Shown here one piece after another: positions 1 through 13,168 of a stretch of 64,000 nucleotides of DNA. Source of the DNA: Palaemon carinicauda. Its lineage: Eukaryota; Arthropoda; Malacostraca; Decapoda; Palaemonidae. The translations under genes were made by a program, and so were the position numbers. The DNA is taken from NCBI RefSeq assembly GCF_036898095.1, contig NC_090746.1:54658724-54722723 (forward strand), in the 5' to 3' direction. The notes below the pieces were generated by a model. It was not told the DNA's origin. It searched no databases and saw nothing but the letters and a program-made list of their open reading frames with translations. Position 1 is the stretch's first letter. Each line of letters opens with the position of its first letter.

Positions 1-1914
<1,914 letters not shown>

Positions 1915-2000
1915 ACATATTGACGCAAAGGGTCTCGGTTAGATTTCGCCAGTCGTCTATTTTGAGCATTTAATTCAAGTCTTCTCTACTCATCATCTCC

Positions 2001-2188
2001 TACTTCACATTTCATAGTTATCGGCCATGTAGGTCTGGGTCTTCCAACTCTTCTAGTTCCTTGTGGAGCCTAGTTAAATGTTTGCCACCTACCCTACTTC
2101 ACATTTCATAGTTATCGGCCATGTAGGTCTGGGTCTTCCAACTCTTCTAGTTCCTTGTGGAGCCTAGTTAAATGTTTGCCACCTACCC
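2001..2188. repeat. 94-base direct tandem duplication
   Basis: The block starting tacttcacatttcatag at 2001 recurs at 2095 with the same sequence through to acctaccc, a period of 94 bases. It lies in the C-terminal coding end of the RTE-like remnant and so postdates that insertion. The two copies look identical by eye. Confidence 0.9.
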
Positions 2189-3758
2189 CTCACAGTGATC
2201 TCATCCACATATGGCACTCGAGTATTTTCTCTTATATTTTCATGTATAATTCTGTAATGCCATTTAACTCCCAATATCCTTCTGAGAGCTTTGTTGTCAA
2301 ATCTACTAAATCTGTTGGAGATTTTTTCATTGTCATACCACGATGCATATCCATACAGTAACACAGATCTCGCTGAACTGACATATAACCTGATTTTTAT
2401 ACGTAATTTTAGGCTATTTGATTTCCAAATTTTACCTAACCTAGCCATTGTCTGGTTTTATTTTTTCAATCTTTCACTAAATTTCAATTCAAATGACCCT
2501 GTATTGGAGATCATAGTTCCTAAATACTTAAGAATGATTCTGCATCATTAATCCTTTCTCCTTCCAATGATATTTCATTTTCCATTGCATATTCCGTTCT
2601 CATCATCTCTGTGTTTCTTCTATTTATCTTGAACCCAACCTCTTGTGATATTTCATGCATTCTGGTAAGCAAGCATTGCAAAATCTGAGGTGTTCTGCTA
2701 ATAAGGACAGCATCATCAGCATACTCTAGGTTCGCTAATTTCCCATTACCAATCCAGTCCAATCCTTCTCCATCATCTCCAAATGTTCTACACATTACAA
2801 AATCCACGAGGAGGATAAACAGCATAGGCGAAAACTCATTCCCTTGGAGTACTCCGCTGTTCACTGGAAATTCATTTGATAGGACTCTAATAACATTAAC
2901 TTTGCACTTGCTATGCTCATGAACAAGCTTAATAAAATTTACACATTTAAGAGGAATTCCATAATAACGCAGGACTCTCCACAAAATTGGCGGGTGCACA
3001 GTATCAAAGGCTTTTTCGTAGCCCAAAAATGCTACCAAAAGTGGATTTCTATAAATGAAAATTTGGTCAGTACAACTTTTACCTTTTCTAAATCCTGGTT
3101 GTTCGTCTCTCCGATTTTCATCAATCTTTCTCTCTAGTCTCTTTAGAATAAGCATACTATATATTTTTATGACAACTGACGTAAGTGTGATGCCTCTGTA
3201 ATTATTGCAATCCATTTTTCACCATGTTCACCAACACTCCCAACTCCCATTCATCAGGTTTTGTCTCTTCATGTCCCATTCTACAAAATAATATTGTAAA
3301 TATTCCTGGGGTCACGTCATTTTCAGCCAGTATCATCTCTGCAGTTACTCCATCGTAACCAACGGATTTCCATCTCCTGAGTTTTTTAATGATAGCTTCG
3401 ACTTCAAACACACTGAATTCATTCATGGGGACATCAAGGTCTTCATCAGCTTCAGGTATATCAATCAAATTATTCCCATCATATCTCCTATTCATGATCT
3501 CACTAAAGCGTTCCATCAAAGTTGCCTTTCTTCATCCTATGTTGTTATAACAAATCCATCTCTCTTTATGATGGGTATATGCTTCTTCTTTGCCCCCGTA
3601 GAGATTTCATTGATAATTTTATGAGGAATTCTTACACCATAGACACTCCCTGAATTCATTGCTTTGTCAGACTCATTTACTTTCCTGTCTAAACATTCTC
3701 TCCAGTGATTCCTTGGCTTTTCTTTTGAACTCACTATCAATACTGGAATACTTAGCAT
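2164..3758 (-). pseudogene. RTE-like reverse transcriptase, frameshifted
   Basis: Open blocks lie in different minus-strand frames: 3758-3537 (connector), 3519-3202 (RT N-terminus, with the K.RRWKSVGYDGVTAE region), 3215-2520 (fingers and palm) and 2448-2164 (thumb, with SARSVLLYG). The palm block shows NNYRGITL, AFDTVHPP (first catalytic Asp), a degenerate GVLQGNEFSP box and the catalytic YADDAVLIS box. An active enzyme of this family would copy element RNA at a nicked target. At least three frame changes rule out function. Confidence 0.85.
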
Positions 3759-3759
3759 G

Positions 3760-4345
3760 CTCTACCTTGTAATTTCCATTCTTCATCGAAAACTTTCAAC
3801 AATCAATGTCTGTCTTTGTCTCCTTTTTAATGTGTCCCACATATCATTTGATATACATGGGTCTGTCCTTGTAACTGCGTGTCCCAAAATTTCACTGCCA
3901 ACTGACTTATATGTGTTCTCAATATCTCACCATTCTTCATTACTTGTCTGTTCTTTGTCTTTTAAAGGCTAAGACTGCAAATCGATTCCTACATTCAATT
4001 ACAAATGTTTCTCTGGGTTCATCTTCCAGAAGCTTGGTTGTATCAAACCTAGGTATTCTATTTACATTTCAGTGTGGCAATGAAGAGCTGGTGATCTATA
4101 CCAGTATCTACACTTCTATAGCTTCTTACATTTCTCAGAGTCCTCCTTCTCTTTTTATTGATGCCAATGGGATCTATTTAATTTTTGTAACTGCCACAGG
4201 GTGAAGTCTATGTATATTTGTGGATGCCCTTGTGCTGTAAAAGAGTACCTCTAATGACAAGATTGTTTGTTGAACAGAAACTTATGAAATGTGCTCCATT
4301 TTCATTTGCAACTTCGCCAACACACTCAACACCCATCACATTCTC
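3760..4345 (-). pseudogene. RTE-like endonuclease C-terminal half
   Basis: Read on the minus strand with several frame changes, this shows NENGAHFISFC, NNLVIRGTL and HKGIHKYT, then the terminal DTGIDHQLFIATLK block, which corresponds to the conserved SDHH catalytic end of AP-type LINE endonucleases. Stops and frame jumps are frequent. It lies directly upstream (in minus-strand sense) of the RT blocks, as in an intact LINE. The N-terminal half is missing. Confidence 0.7.
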
Positions 4346-4356
4346 TATACCGGTGA

Positions 4357-4975
4357 CGTTATTATTATTATTACTATCTAAGCTACAACCTTGCTTTGAA
4401 AAAATATAATGATATAAGCCCTATGAGCGCTCCAAAGGGGAAAATAGCCCCGTGAAGAAAGTAAATAAAGAAACAGATCGAATAGTGTGCCTGAATGTAC
4501 CCTCAAGCAAGAGAACTTTAAACAAAAAGACAGTGGATGACCATGGCAAAGAGGTTATGGTACTACCCAAGATTAGAGAACAATGATTTGATTTTAAAGT
4601 GTCATCCTAGAAGAGCTGCTTCATCATCATCCACGTGCCATATACATCGGCAGTCATGGCTCGCCATTCCTCTCTGCTTGACATAGCTAAAAGAGTATAC
4701 CCTTACCAAACTTTAAGTAGCCACTGAAAATTACAGTGCAGAGCAGTAGATAACCACTTAAGTGAAGAAGCCTACTTCAGTTTTCTTAGTGTTGTCAGGT
4801 GTATGAGAAAAGAGGAGAATGTGTAAAGAATATGCCAAACTATTTGGTGTATGCGTAAGCAAAGGAAAAATGAGCTGTAACTAGAGAGGGATCCAATGTA
4901 GTACTATCTGGCTATTCAAAGGTACCCACTAACTCTAGCGGTAGTATCTGCTGCACTCAGATGAGTTTTAACTTT
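4357..4975 (-). mobile_element. LINE 3'-UTR copy with (ATT)n tail
   Basis: Begins with (ATT)n followed by ctaagctacaacc and continues for about 600 bases. It closely parallels 34735-35430 and, in its first 150 bases, 5945-6100. Read on the minus strand it ends in gtagcttag plus (AAT)n. The copy at 5945-6450 joins this tail to the C-terminus of a LINE protein, so I interpret it as the untranslated 3' end of a 5'-truncated LINE. It is interrupted by a 52-base insertion at 4622-4673. Confidence 0.75.
4622..4673 (-). mobile_element. 52-base RTE 3'-terminal insertion
   Basis: The 34735-35430 copy of the host repeat lacks this block. It is flanked by a direct ctgctt repeat (4616-4621 and 4674-4679), and the related uninterrupted copy has a single one. 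On the minus strand the block reads EEWRAMTADVYGTW followed by (GAT)n, the typical end of an RTE-type ORF and tail. It is therefore an extremely 5'-truncated target-primed insertion with a 6-base target duplication. Confidence 0.7.
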
Positions 4976-5944
4976 AATTCCCTCCCTTATAGTCATCAGC
5001 ATCACCACCAATCACGTCCCTTTGGAGACACGGCTTTGCGGTGATATTAAAGGAATACGTTAATTCCTACTACTATAAGATAAAAGTAAGACTAACGGTA
5101 ACAGTGTTAAAGAACGGCTTCATATCTGAATTAAAGTTGAACTTGGCCGCATTTAATTCTGATTCTTATCTTTATTCACAGGAATTGAATTGTGTGCCTT
5201 AAAAGAGAGATAAAATTTAGCTTTTTGTCTTATATTATAAGTAAGAGTACTAATTACAGCCTACATTATCAAATATAAAAAGATATTAGCGATAGCACCG
5301 AAAAGTCTAAATAAACGTGTTCATCAACACTGGCAACACATAAATATGACGTAATAAAGCAAATTACGAAGTAAACCTGCAGCATGTGCGAATGGATGTA
5401 GGACAGTTTGCGAAATTAAAATCATAAGTATTTGAGCTTTGACATGTTACATGTATGTGCCTATGTACCCAAACAGCTTTATTCTTCAAACAAGAATTCA
5501 AAGATTTAAATTGGTACAGGGGACTGTGAGGCCATTAATCGTTCAAGTGTAACTGGGGTCAAACCCAGCTGACAGTATGAGGTGAATGATAAAAGATGTT
5601 GGGCAGGAAGATCTGGAAGAGGAGGTGGGCGTGGCTAAAGATTGATATTTTAAAGTATACGGTACGTAAAAGGGGAAAAACTACGCCTACTCTGTTTAGT
5701 CATGTAGAGACAGTATATATGGATGAAATTTTATTCATGGAATTCGGATCATATGGAAAAGTGCTGGTTCTGGGGAGACCATTCAGCACTGATGTGCAAC
5801 TGGAGGGAAAATTAAGTTGCCATACAGAGTATAGTTGAAAGGTATTGCACCGCGCAAACAGGAAGAAATGAAGTGGTTCCCACTTCCTTTATTCCTTTTA
5901 TCTAAGTACTGAAGAAATATTAATGGCGACAGTTCGTTAACCCC
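4976..5944. other. Unassigned AT-rich sequence
   Basis: No clear element. An 80-codon open frame at 5596-5838 (+) starts MLGRKIWKRRWAWLK but has no motif I recognise and no splice or promoter context. A hairpin with ctggg/cccag arms near 5552-5567 resembles a tRNA T-arm only superficially. Confidence 0.4.
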
Positions 5945-6450
5945 TTATATAACTATTTCTATTATTATTAACTAAGCTACAACCCTAGTTGGACAAGCAG
6001 GATGTTATTAGCTCAAGGGCTCCAACCGGGAAAATTAGCCCTGCGAGGAAAGGAAATAAGGAAAGAAACTACAAGGGAAGTAATGAACAATTAGAATTAA
6101 ATATTCTAAGAACAGTAACATTAAAATAGATCTTTCATATATAAACTATAAAAAGAGCCAAACGTCAGTCTGTTCAACATAAAAACATTATAACTGCAAG
6201 TTTGAATTTTTGAAGCTCTACCGATTTAATTACTTGATTAAGGAAGATCATTCCACAACCTGAATAGGGTGAGTTGGTAATGAGCTTGTATAATTCTGCA
6301 GTGTTGGAAAATTAAGAGGGATTTGTTAAAATGGTGGATTAGTGATAAGAGAAATCCTTGAAATGATACATACTCCTTTAAATAACTAAGCTTAAGATCC
6401 AACCCCATGTTTAAGCGAGTTCAACCTTTGATGAGGCATTTATAAGTATA
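5945..6450 (-). mobile_element. LINE 3' end: ORF C-terminus plus (ATT)n tail
   Basis: Starts with attattattaactaagctacaaccctag like the other tail copies. Further up, on the minus strand, it reads a degenerate C-terminus containing RLWNDLP and, after frame changes, VFMLNRLTFGS, a motif style typical of the ends of Jockey/CR1-type LINE proteins. This links the dispersed (ATT)n-tail repeat to its parent LINE. Upstream coding sequence is lost or too degraded to read. Confidence 0.7.
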
Positions 6451-7019
6451 TTTAAAGCATGTGGAGATTAGGAATAATTTGCACATAAATACATAATGGA
6501 CCTAGCAATTTCAGGATGGAACATTTCTTACATAACGTTTAAAAAATATCCATCACGTATATCTACAATGTTTAACTGCAAACATTACATACAGTAGATA
6601 TGATGATTGTCTACGAATATAATTTTTGATATATGGAAAATAAACTTAAAAGTACAAATGCTAGTTATAAAACTATAGTATAAGATTTTATCAAGGACAG
6701 GATTTGGATTATTTCATTTCTATAAACATGTTTCTATAGCATGTTGAATGGAAAAAACAAAGGTGTTGAAACTGCAAAAAGAATCATAGTAGCACTAGAA
6801 TCATTAATATTTCATTCTATAAACTATGTTACAGCAGACTAATGAGCCTAGACCTAACTTCAAATAATTACACATTTATAAGAACATTTAATATCACCAA
6901 AGCATCACTAGAAACAATACACTCCGGATATAATTGGATACCCAGAACGTATTAAAAGATGGGAGATGGTGGAATATTTCTCCGCATTACTTTTTAACTT
7001 GTACTGTATTAAATGCAGA
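6451..7019. other. Unassigned AT-rich sequence
   Basis: No open frame or motif recognised. It may contain more eroded LINE sequence joined to either neighbour. Confidence 0.4.
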
Positions 7020-8082
7020 TTAGTTCTTGACGGACAGTGAATAGATGAGAGTAATTTCTGGAGCTCCTCAGGGTAACGAACTTTCTTCGCCTTTTATATT
7101 ATACTGTATAGGCCTACTGTACATCTGACATGTGGGTTAGCCTCGGAAATAATCAAGCTTGTGTTGGTTATGATGATGCTACTTTCTTTGCATTGTTATA
7201 AACGTACACCTAAGGTTGTTGTGTTTATCAGAGATCTCACAAATATTAGTGTTTAATGTCAACTATGGTGGACGAAAGTAAATTCTAGTACAACTCAGAA
7301 ATTATAAGTAGGTCCTTGGATCCTTCCAATCCTGATCTTTTTAATGATAAAAGTATCTTTAAAAATCTGCTGCTCATTTAAAATTCTAGCAGTCCTTCTT
7401 GGTTACTATTTCATATTTGAGAAACATGTTCAAACTATCTACTTGGATGTGAAAAAAAAAAACAAAAAACATTACTGTATAGCGCAAAAGCCTGTTGAAA
7501 ATTTTTGGGATTATAGTCTATCCTAAAGAAATTTTAAATTCTTTTATTTTATCAGGTTTTGATTGATGTACTTCAGTGTGGCTTATAGTAGCAGACTCAT
7601 CTTAAATTGTTGAACAAGTTTTAAATTTATAGTCAGCTAATTGATATATTTCATAATTCTTACCATTATTTCCATTCAGATATGCTTAGGCTAAACATAA
7701 CATCTCACAATGTCTTTTCTTTCGTAGGGCCAATTTCTACAGTTTTCCGAAAGTTTTGTTCCGAATCTGACTGACTGGTATTTTGTTTTTGCCTTCTCAG
7801 CACATTCAAAGTTGCGGAATTAGCTTCATAATAAAGTTCTTGAATCGGTGGAACCTCCGAAGTTCAAGCTTTTCATTGCTCAACAGGCTGAGACAAATAT
7901 CTAATTTATCTATCTTAAATACTTTCTTACCTTAATTTGATTTGTTTTATTTATTTAAATTCTTTCATGATTTATCCCTGCTCCTCCGTTTCTTTCCTAC
8001 ATTGGGTTGCTTATATAGATTCAGCTTTACTAATTAGAGTTGTAGCTTAATTTGGATAGTAATGCCGATGATAATAAGCAAA
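7020..8082 (+). mobile_element. Degenerate LINE (RT palm to 3' tail)
   Basis: On the plus strand, across several frames, it shows an SGAPQGNE box (about 7056; the PQG motif of LINE RTs), then GYDDATFFAL (about 7160-7195; the catalytic xxDD box), then DPSNPDLFND, SFKILAVLLG and FEKHVQTIY typical of the RT thumb. A segment near 7540-7600 corresponds to a FILSGF..YC..VW region. The end at 8035-8080 (gttgtagctta, then aatgccgatgataataa) matches the reverse complement of the dispersed (ATT)n tails. Numerous frameshifts mean it is long dead. Confidence 0.75.
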
Positions 8083-9240
8083 GCTCTACTGTACATCACG
8101 ATAATTCTCCCATTGAACTAAGAACTAAGGTGAAAAGTATGTTTGGTATTATGAATAATTAGTTTATTTTAACATATAAAAGACTTCAACTAATGAAATT
8201 TCGAACTACCAAGTGATTCAATAGCTAGTCATAACATCAATGAATTAATGATAATGTACGAATACCAGTCATTGAATGATTGAAAAAAAAAAAACATGTT
8301 CAATTAGGCCTAGACCTAGTTTTAAAAGTCCAAGTACAGTACATGACTTATATTTGTACAAACCTTACCTAGCACTCACCCTTATGACTCACAAGAACAC
8401 GTTGAACTCTATTTCATTCACGTGGGCTAAAATTATATTGATATAGTTCCATTCAAATCTCGACAACTTAATTAATTAGTTAATTTTGGGAGTAGTAGCA
8501 ATCGAAGATGTCTGCATGAGGGAGGAATTTTGTCTCATGCAAGTGTTTCTTTGATTACTATAAAAAAATTATTAAACAACAGTGACTATACCTTTGTTGT
8601 CTTCTTATTGACCCTACTCACTGCTTTCCGTTACAGCAAACTCAACACAATGGGCACTGCAGGCGCCATATCACACTTGTCACTCTCACGCGTTCGCACT
8701 TCAAACTGGAAGGCGGGCCGAGGAGTCATCGGACCGAATTATTAGATAAAGGGAAAACACCTTTTACATGGTTGGATTTGGGTTAAAAGTTGATTGTATT
8801 CCATGAATTCTATGTTATTCATATTACTTCTAACGGGGAAAATAATTTCGTTTAATTTAAAACGTCTTGATCAGAATACCTAATTTATCCAAGAACATTT
8901 TTTCTAACTTTGCGATATCAATCTATCACTGCTGGTTACGTGTTTGGTCCTACATCGTTGCACATAGTTAATAATATTTAATCTGATTGTTTATTCCTAC
9001 ACTACAAATTTAAATGTAAAAGAACAATTGATAAATTAATCAATATATATTTTTTCATATTAACTTGTTTTTGACGGTGTACGAATTCTCTAGTTTTCAC
9101 GATTAGAACTACACCTAAAATTCCCAATTTCCTTGTCAAATTGACCTTTTCAATTTTGTCTCTTGCAATTATTTTGCACTGCACTTTTAAATTACCAGGG
9201 AAATGTAGGACGCATCTGTTTGTGGCTGATAAGTGAACTT
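8083..9240. other. Unassigned sequence
   Basis: Mostly AT-rich. A 71-codon open frame at 8530-8745 (+) ends in a locally G+C-rich stretch (about 8650-8740) but has no recognised domain and no supporting splice signals. I do not call a gene. Confidence 0.4.
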
Positions 9241-9440
9241 GAATTGGAAACGTCACTGGAGGTGGGGTTTGGGGGAACTTACAAGTCTACTAGCCATTGC
9301 CTGGCTCTCCCTGGTCCTAGCTTGGGAGGAGGGACGGCTTGTGCGCTGATCATATGTATAAATGGTGTGTCTTTAATGCATTGTCCTGTGAGGGCATTGT
9401 CACTCCTCTGCCTCTGCCATTCAGGTGTAGCCGTTAAAGT
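9240..9440. repeat. Candidate dispersed SINE-like repeat
   Basis: A locally G+C-rich block (gaggtggggtttggggg to ctctgccattcaggtg). Its end, cctctgccattcaggtgtagccgttaaa, resembles the end of a second block at about 41978-42015 (tctctgccattcatgagtggccttaaaa). The shared end and the compositional contrast with its surroundings suggest a short dispersed repeat. No RNA polymerase III boxes could be confirmed, so the class is unknown. Confidence 0.4.
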
Positions 9441-9910
9441 TTAAACTTTTGATTGTTTAGAAAGTAATGAATAGTGGGCATGATAATATTAGTTTTATTT
9501 CATAGTTTACTGTTTAAATTCTTTTACTAGAGAATTATACCTAAGTCTGTTGCCATATAATGATAAGCCCACCGGGTAGACGGTATTAGTAGCCTATATT
9601 TTAGATTGATACCAGGAAAATTGAGTTCCTAATTTTATATAACTTGGTGAATACAACCAAACGTAACTAGATCTTTACTTCTGAACCTACATAACACGTG
9701 CATTCCCATTCACTTTTTAGGTGTGAGATGCATGAACATTCCACCTATCAACAGCAAATCTCGGTGGTTTATAATGAGTAAGGGCAGAAAGTCCAAGGTT
9801 AATCAAAGCTCAGGGAGGGGTGAGCGTAAACATTGCACTGCCATATTATGTTAGGTCAGGTTAATAATGTGTATAAATGTAGGTAACAGTATACATTATT
9901 TCATCGAATT
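9441..9910. other. Unassigned AT-rich sequence
   Basis: No open frame or repeat recognised. The part nearest 9911 may be 3'-UTR of the LINE that follows. Confidence 0.4.
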
Positions 9911-11945
9911 ATACCTTTGAATAAGAAAGTGACATTTACTGCAAGTGGCAGTTTGGCCTCAATAAAAATTTGTCTAGCTTCTTACTTGTTTACTTGTTTT
10001 GGGTTTAAATCCAACCCTCCACTGAAGTCGAGTGAACTACTCGGGCGGGTCCACATTAATCATCTAACGAAACATTTTCATTATAACTTATACAATTCTT
10101 TCATTTTAGCATCTTCCAAATCATATGAACTTGTGAAAAGTAATGTCTTTAGTTTCTTCTTAAATTCAGTTGCTCCCTTTAGGTCCTTCATTTCAGTTGG
10201 CTGTTTATTATAATGTCTAGGCGCACAGTAGCTAAAAGCCCTTTCACCAAATTTACTATTTGTTCTTGGTTCAGATAGCCTATGTTTGTCACTCATGTGT
10301 CTTACGTTAACATTTGTTTCTAGTTCTAGTTTATTCAGGCATTCTTTTAGATATTTTGGTTCATTTTGGTTCAGTATCTTAAACGTTAGTAAGAGTAGCT
10401 TGTATTCAATTCTCGCTTTTACCGGCAGCCAGTGTAATTTAACTCTTTCCCTATTGTGTAGTCCTTTTATTAATCTAGCGGCTCTGTTTTGTACTCTCTG
10501 AATTTTCTTCAACTGATAATTTGGTAATCCATAGAACAGTGAGTTGCAGTAATCAATTCTTGAAAATATGTGGTGATTAATGAGTATGGCCATAGATTTT
10601 TCATCTAAGTATTTACTAATAAATGCTATGTTTCTAATATGATAGTTACAATTTCTTACCATCTTATTTATATGTTCATTCATTGTCAGTCTATCATCCA
10701 TGATTACTCCAAGATTTCTAACAGATTTCTTTAGGTCAATGATCGATTGACCTATTTCAATTCTTTGGAAACACTCGATTCTTTTTATACTTTTTTCATT
10801 TCCAAAAATAATACATTCAATTTTATCTTCATTGAGCTAAAGCTTTTTTGTTAACATCCAAGCCTTGATGTCATTCATTATTTCATGTATCTTTCTTTTA
10901 GCTTCATCAACTGATTCTATTGGGAAATAGAATTGTGTATCATCAGCGTATATTTTAAACTTAACTCTGTGAGTTTCAAGTATATTTGCCAGTTCAATCG
11001 TGTAAATTTCAAACAGGAGAGGACCTAGTACACTGCCTTGAGGCACCCCTTTGGTTAGTTTTCTTGTCTCAGATTCAACATTTGATATTACTACTTTAAC
11101 TTTGCGGTTTTCAAGATAACTCACAAACCAGTCATATGCTCGTTCTACGATGCCCACAGCTTTAAGGTCTTTCATCAGATATGTATGTTCTACAGTATCA
11201 AATGCTGCACTTAGATCAAGCATCAGAAGAATGCAGCACTTGCCATTTGTTATAATTTCTGTTATGTCATTTTTAATCGCTAACACTGTTGTTTCTGTGG
11301 AGTAATTTTCTCTGTATGCAGATTGATCATCAGGTATGGCATTAGATTTTTTCAGATGTTTCCAGGTTTGTTCGTGTACAGCAGTTTCAATAATTTTCGA
11401 AAAATATGACAGATTTGATATTGGCCTATATGAACTTAAATTGTCTGCATCACCTTTTCCTTTATACACAGGCTTGATACATGCAACTTTTTCACAATCA
11501 GGGAAAACTGCCTGTGTTAGACTCATATTTACCATGTTTCGGTAAGTCTCTTGTAGTCTGGTGAAATTTTCTGCATCTTTTACACCATTAATTGGAAATG
11601 GGTAATTTCCGCAGCAGGTTTTTTTTACTTCCTTTATTATTCTCATACAATCCCTCTGACTTAACTCTTTGAATACCCTTAGCTTACTTACACCTGTTGC
11701 TGATGTCTTCCTTCGCTCTGTTGTGCCGATGTGAAAACTGGAGCAGATTTGATTGATTTTTTCTTCAAAATAATCAATAAAATCATTTGCTAGGCATTTA
11801 GGATCGTTAGTTATGTCAGGCAATACTATTTCTGTCTTTAGACCTAATAGTTTCTTTAGGTTCTTATGTATTTTCCGTGGGTCATTTTCATTGCACACTT
11901 TTTTTATAATAGGCCTTTTTTTAACTAAGATAAGGTAATTGTAGC
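9911..11945 (-). mobile_element. L2/CR1-like LINE, 5' truncated
   Basis: Minus-strand non-LTR retrotransposon comprising an RT-bearing ORF (10081-11945) and a short 3' UTR to about 9911. The 5' edge is abrupt near 11945, inside the connector region, so endonuclease and ORF1 are absent: a typical incompletely reverse-transcribed copy. Apart from one stop the frame is open for about 620 codons, so this insertion is much younger than the other LINEs in the first 12 kb. Confidence 0.88.
10081..11945 (-). pseudogene. L2/CR1-like reverse transcriptase, one stop
   Basis: The open blocks 11898-10837 and 10701-10081 are in the same frame, and the frame stays open above 11898 to about 11945. The only interruption is a TAG at 10837-10839, after the residues AWMLTKKL. 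Motifs in order: ADNLSSYRPISNL, LDLSAAFDTVEH (catalytic Asp), GVPQGSVLGPLLF, KIYADDTQFY (catalytic pair), then the thumb and C-terminal block with DYCNSLFYGLP and KLHWLPVKARIEYK, characteristic of the L2/CR1 group. RT domain content is complete. The 5' endonuclease is missing. Confidence 0.9.
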
Positions 11946-12894
11946 TTCTGCCTCCTCTACCTCTGCCACTGCGGGAACTTTAGTGCCAGCTTGACTTCAA
12001 CAGAGATTGTAAGGTCAATATATGATACTTCAATTTATAGCGAAACAAATATAGGCTACTGTAAGAAATTGCATTTTTTTCCCTGAAGGATAAACTAGGT
12101 TTGGGACATGATAATTTACGTATCAATCATTGTCAACTAGAATGTGAATACCATTTCTGTGTCTAAGTCAACTGATAACTTGGGAGACTGTGGGTTACTG
12201 TGCATACATTTTTTTAGGATGTAATTTATTAGCTAGCTTTTTAAACCAATCAAAAACTTCCAGCAATTTATGCACAAGTTTCGGATGTTTTACAGAAACC
12301 ATTTTTTACAACTCCGCTTAATTTCCAGCACGATTACCATCTCAAGAAGACATCTCCTAGAGAGGAATTCCATCTTTTTCGAAATTTAGTGTACATTAAT
12401 CTATTTCAGTTATTTACTGTGTTTAAAACACTATCTTTTCAGTATATAGCTACTGTTGCTCACCTGAAAGTGAAAAATAACCCCAAAATAATGACCTACA
12501 TGATTGGTGTTTGTAGGTCATTCTAGTACCACTTGCTAAAACAAGGAACAAAGAGAAATTGTTTATTTAAAAGTGAAGTGAGCCATGACAAAGAAGAAAT
12601 AATTTGAGGAATGTGATATAAATTATAACTAAATCTGATACTGAATAATGATCTATACGAATAGCCTGCAAAGCATATTCACTACCACATGCCAGACCAG
12701 TGGAGCAATAAGATAATTTGTTCCTACACAGATGCAAACCCTCTTCCTTTACAACAAAGTTAAAATATGGCAGTTAAAATTTATAACGAGGTGACAACAA
12801 GCAGGTGGCTGCGCGGAAGCACTGCCCTCCACTGGCTCATTGACAAATGAGAGCAGATTATCTCGCTGGCTGTGAATATTTGGCAGTTACTAAC
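11946..12894. other. Unassigned sequence
   Basis: No open frame above 60 codons and no motif. A short block near 11955-11975 (ctctacctctgccac) weakly resembles the end of the candidate SINE at 9.4 kb. Confidence 0.4.
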
Positions 12895-13168
12895 TTTGAT
12901 TTTTGGGCTTAAGTCATGTCGTCCTGATGGAAGTTCCTTCTGGCAACTTTCTACAGTATAATATTTCTGGGATTGATATTAAAAGAGAATTACCATCAGG
13001 TATCACAGGGTTCCAACTCCTGGAAACGACTATCCGAAGATATCATGTATAATCAGGGACGTATACTAAGATAACCATAGTTATCTGCACCCCAAACAGA
13101 CCTTACCCAGTCTAATCCTCTAAGGGGAAGGATGAGTAAGGAGCCATTACATATCCTATCACCTTTCA

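Larger units (their letters stand above)
1915..4345 (-). mobile_element. RTE-like LINE remnant (endonuclease + RT)
   Basis: Decayed non-LTR retrotransposon on the minus strand, 5' truncated. Reading from high to low coordinates it shows the C-terminal half of an apurinic-type endonuclease, a connector, the reverse transcriptase and the protein's C-terminal end. The C-terminal end (about 1915-2000) matches the separate fragment at 15374-15520, which carries a (GAT)n tail, as expected for the 3' terminus of RTE-type elements. Several frameshifts separate the open blocks, so it is dead. The 5' side ends where an (ATT)n-tailed LINE copy begins (about 4357). The RTE-clade assignment rests on motif style and the tail; other RTE/L1-like clades are possible. 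Confidence 0.8.

Noticed and set aside
5541..5600. tRNA-like hairpin (ctggggtcaaacccag)
   Set aside because: Only one arm resembles a tRNA; no anticodon or acceptor arms of correct spacing, and the loop does not fit the TpsiC consensus.
5596..5838. 80-codon plus-strand ORF as a host gene
   Set aside because: No domain, no splice or promoter context, and normal chance length for the region.
8530..8745. Possible first exon in a local G+C-rich stretch
   Set aside because: No donor consensus with continuing coding sequence and no recognisable protein.
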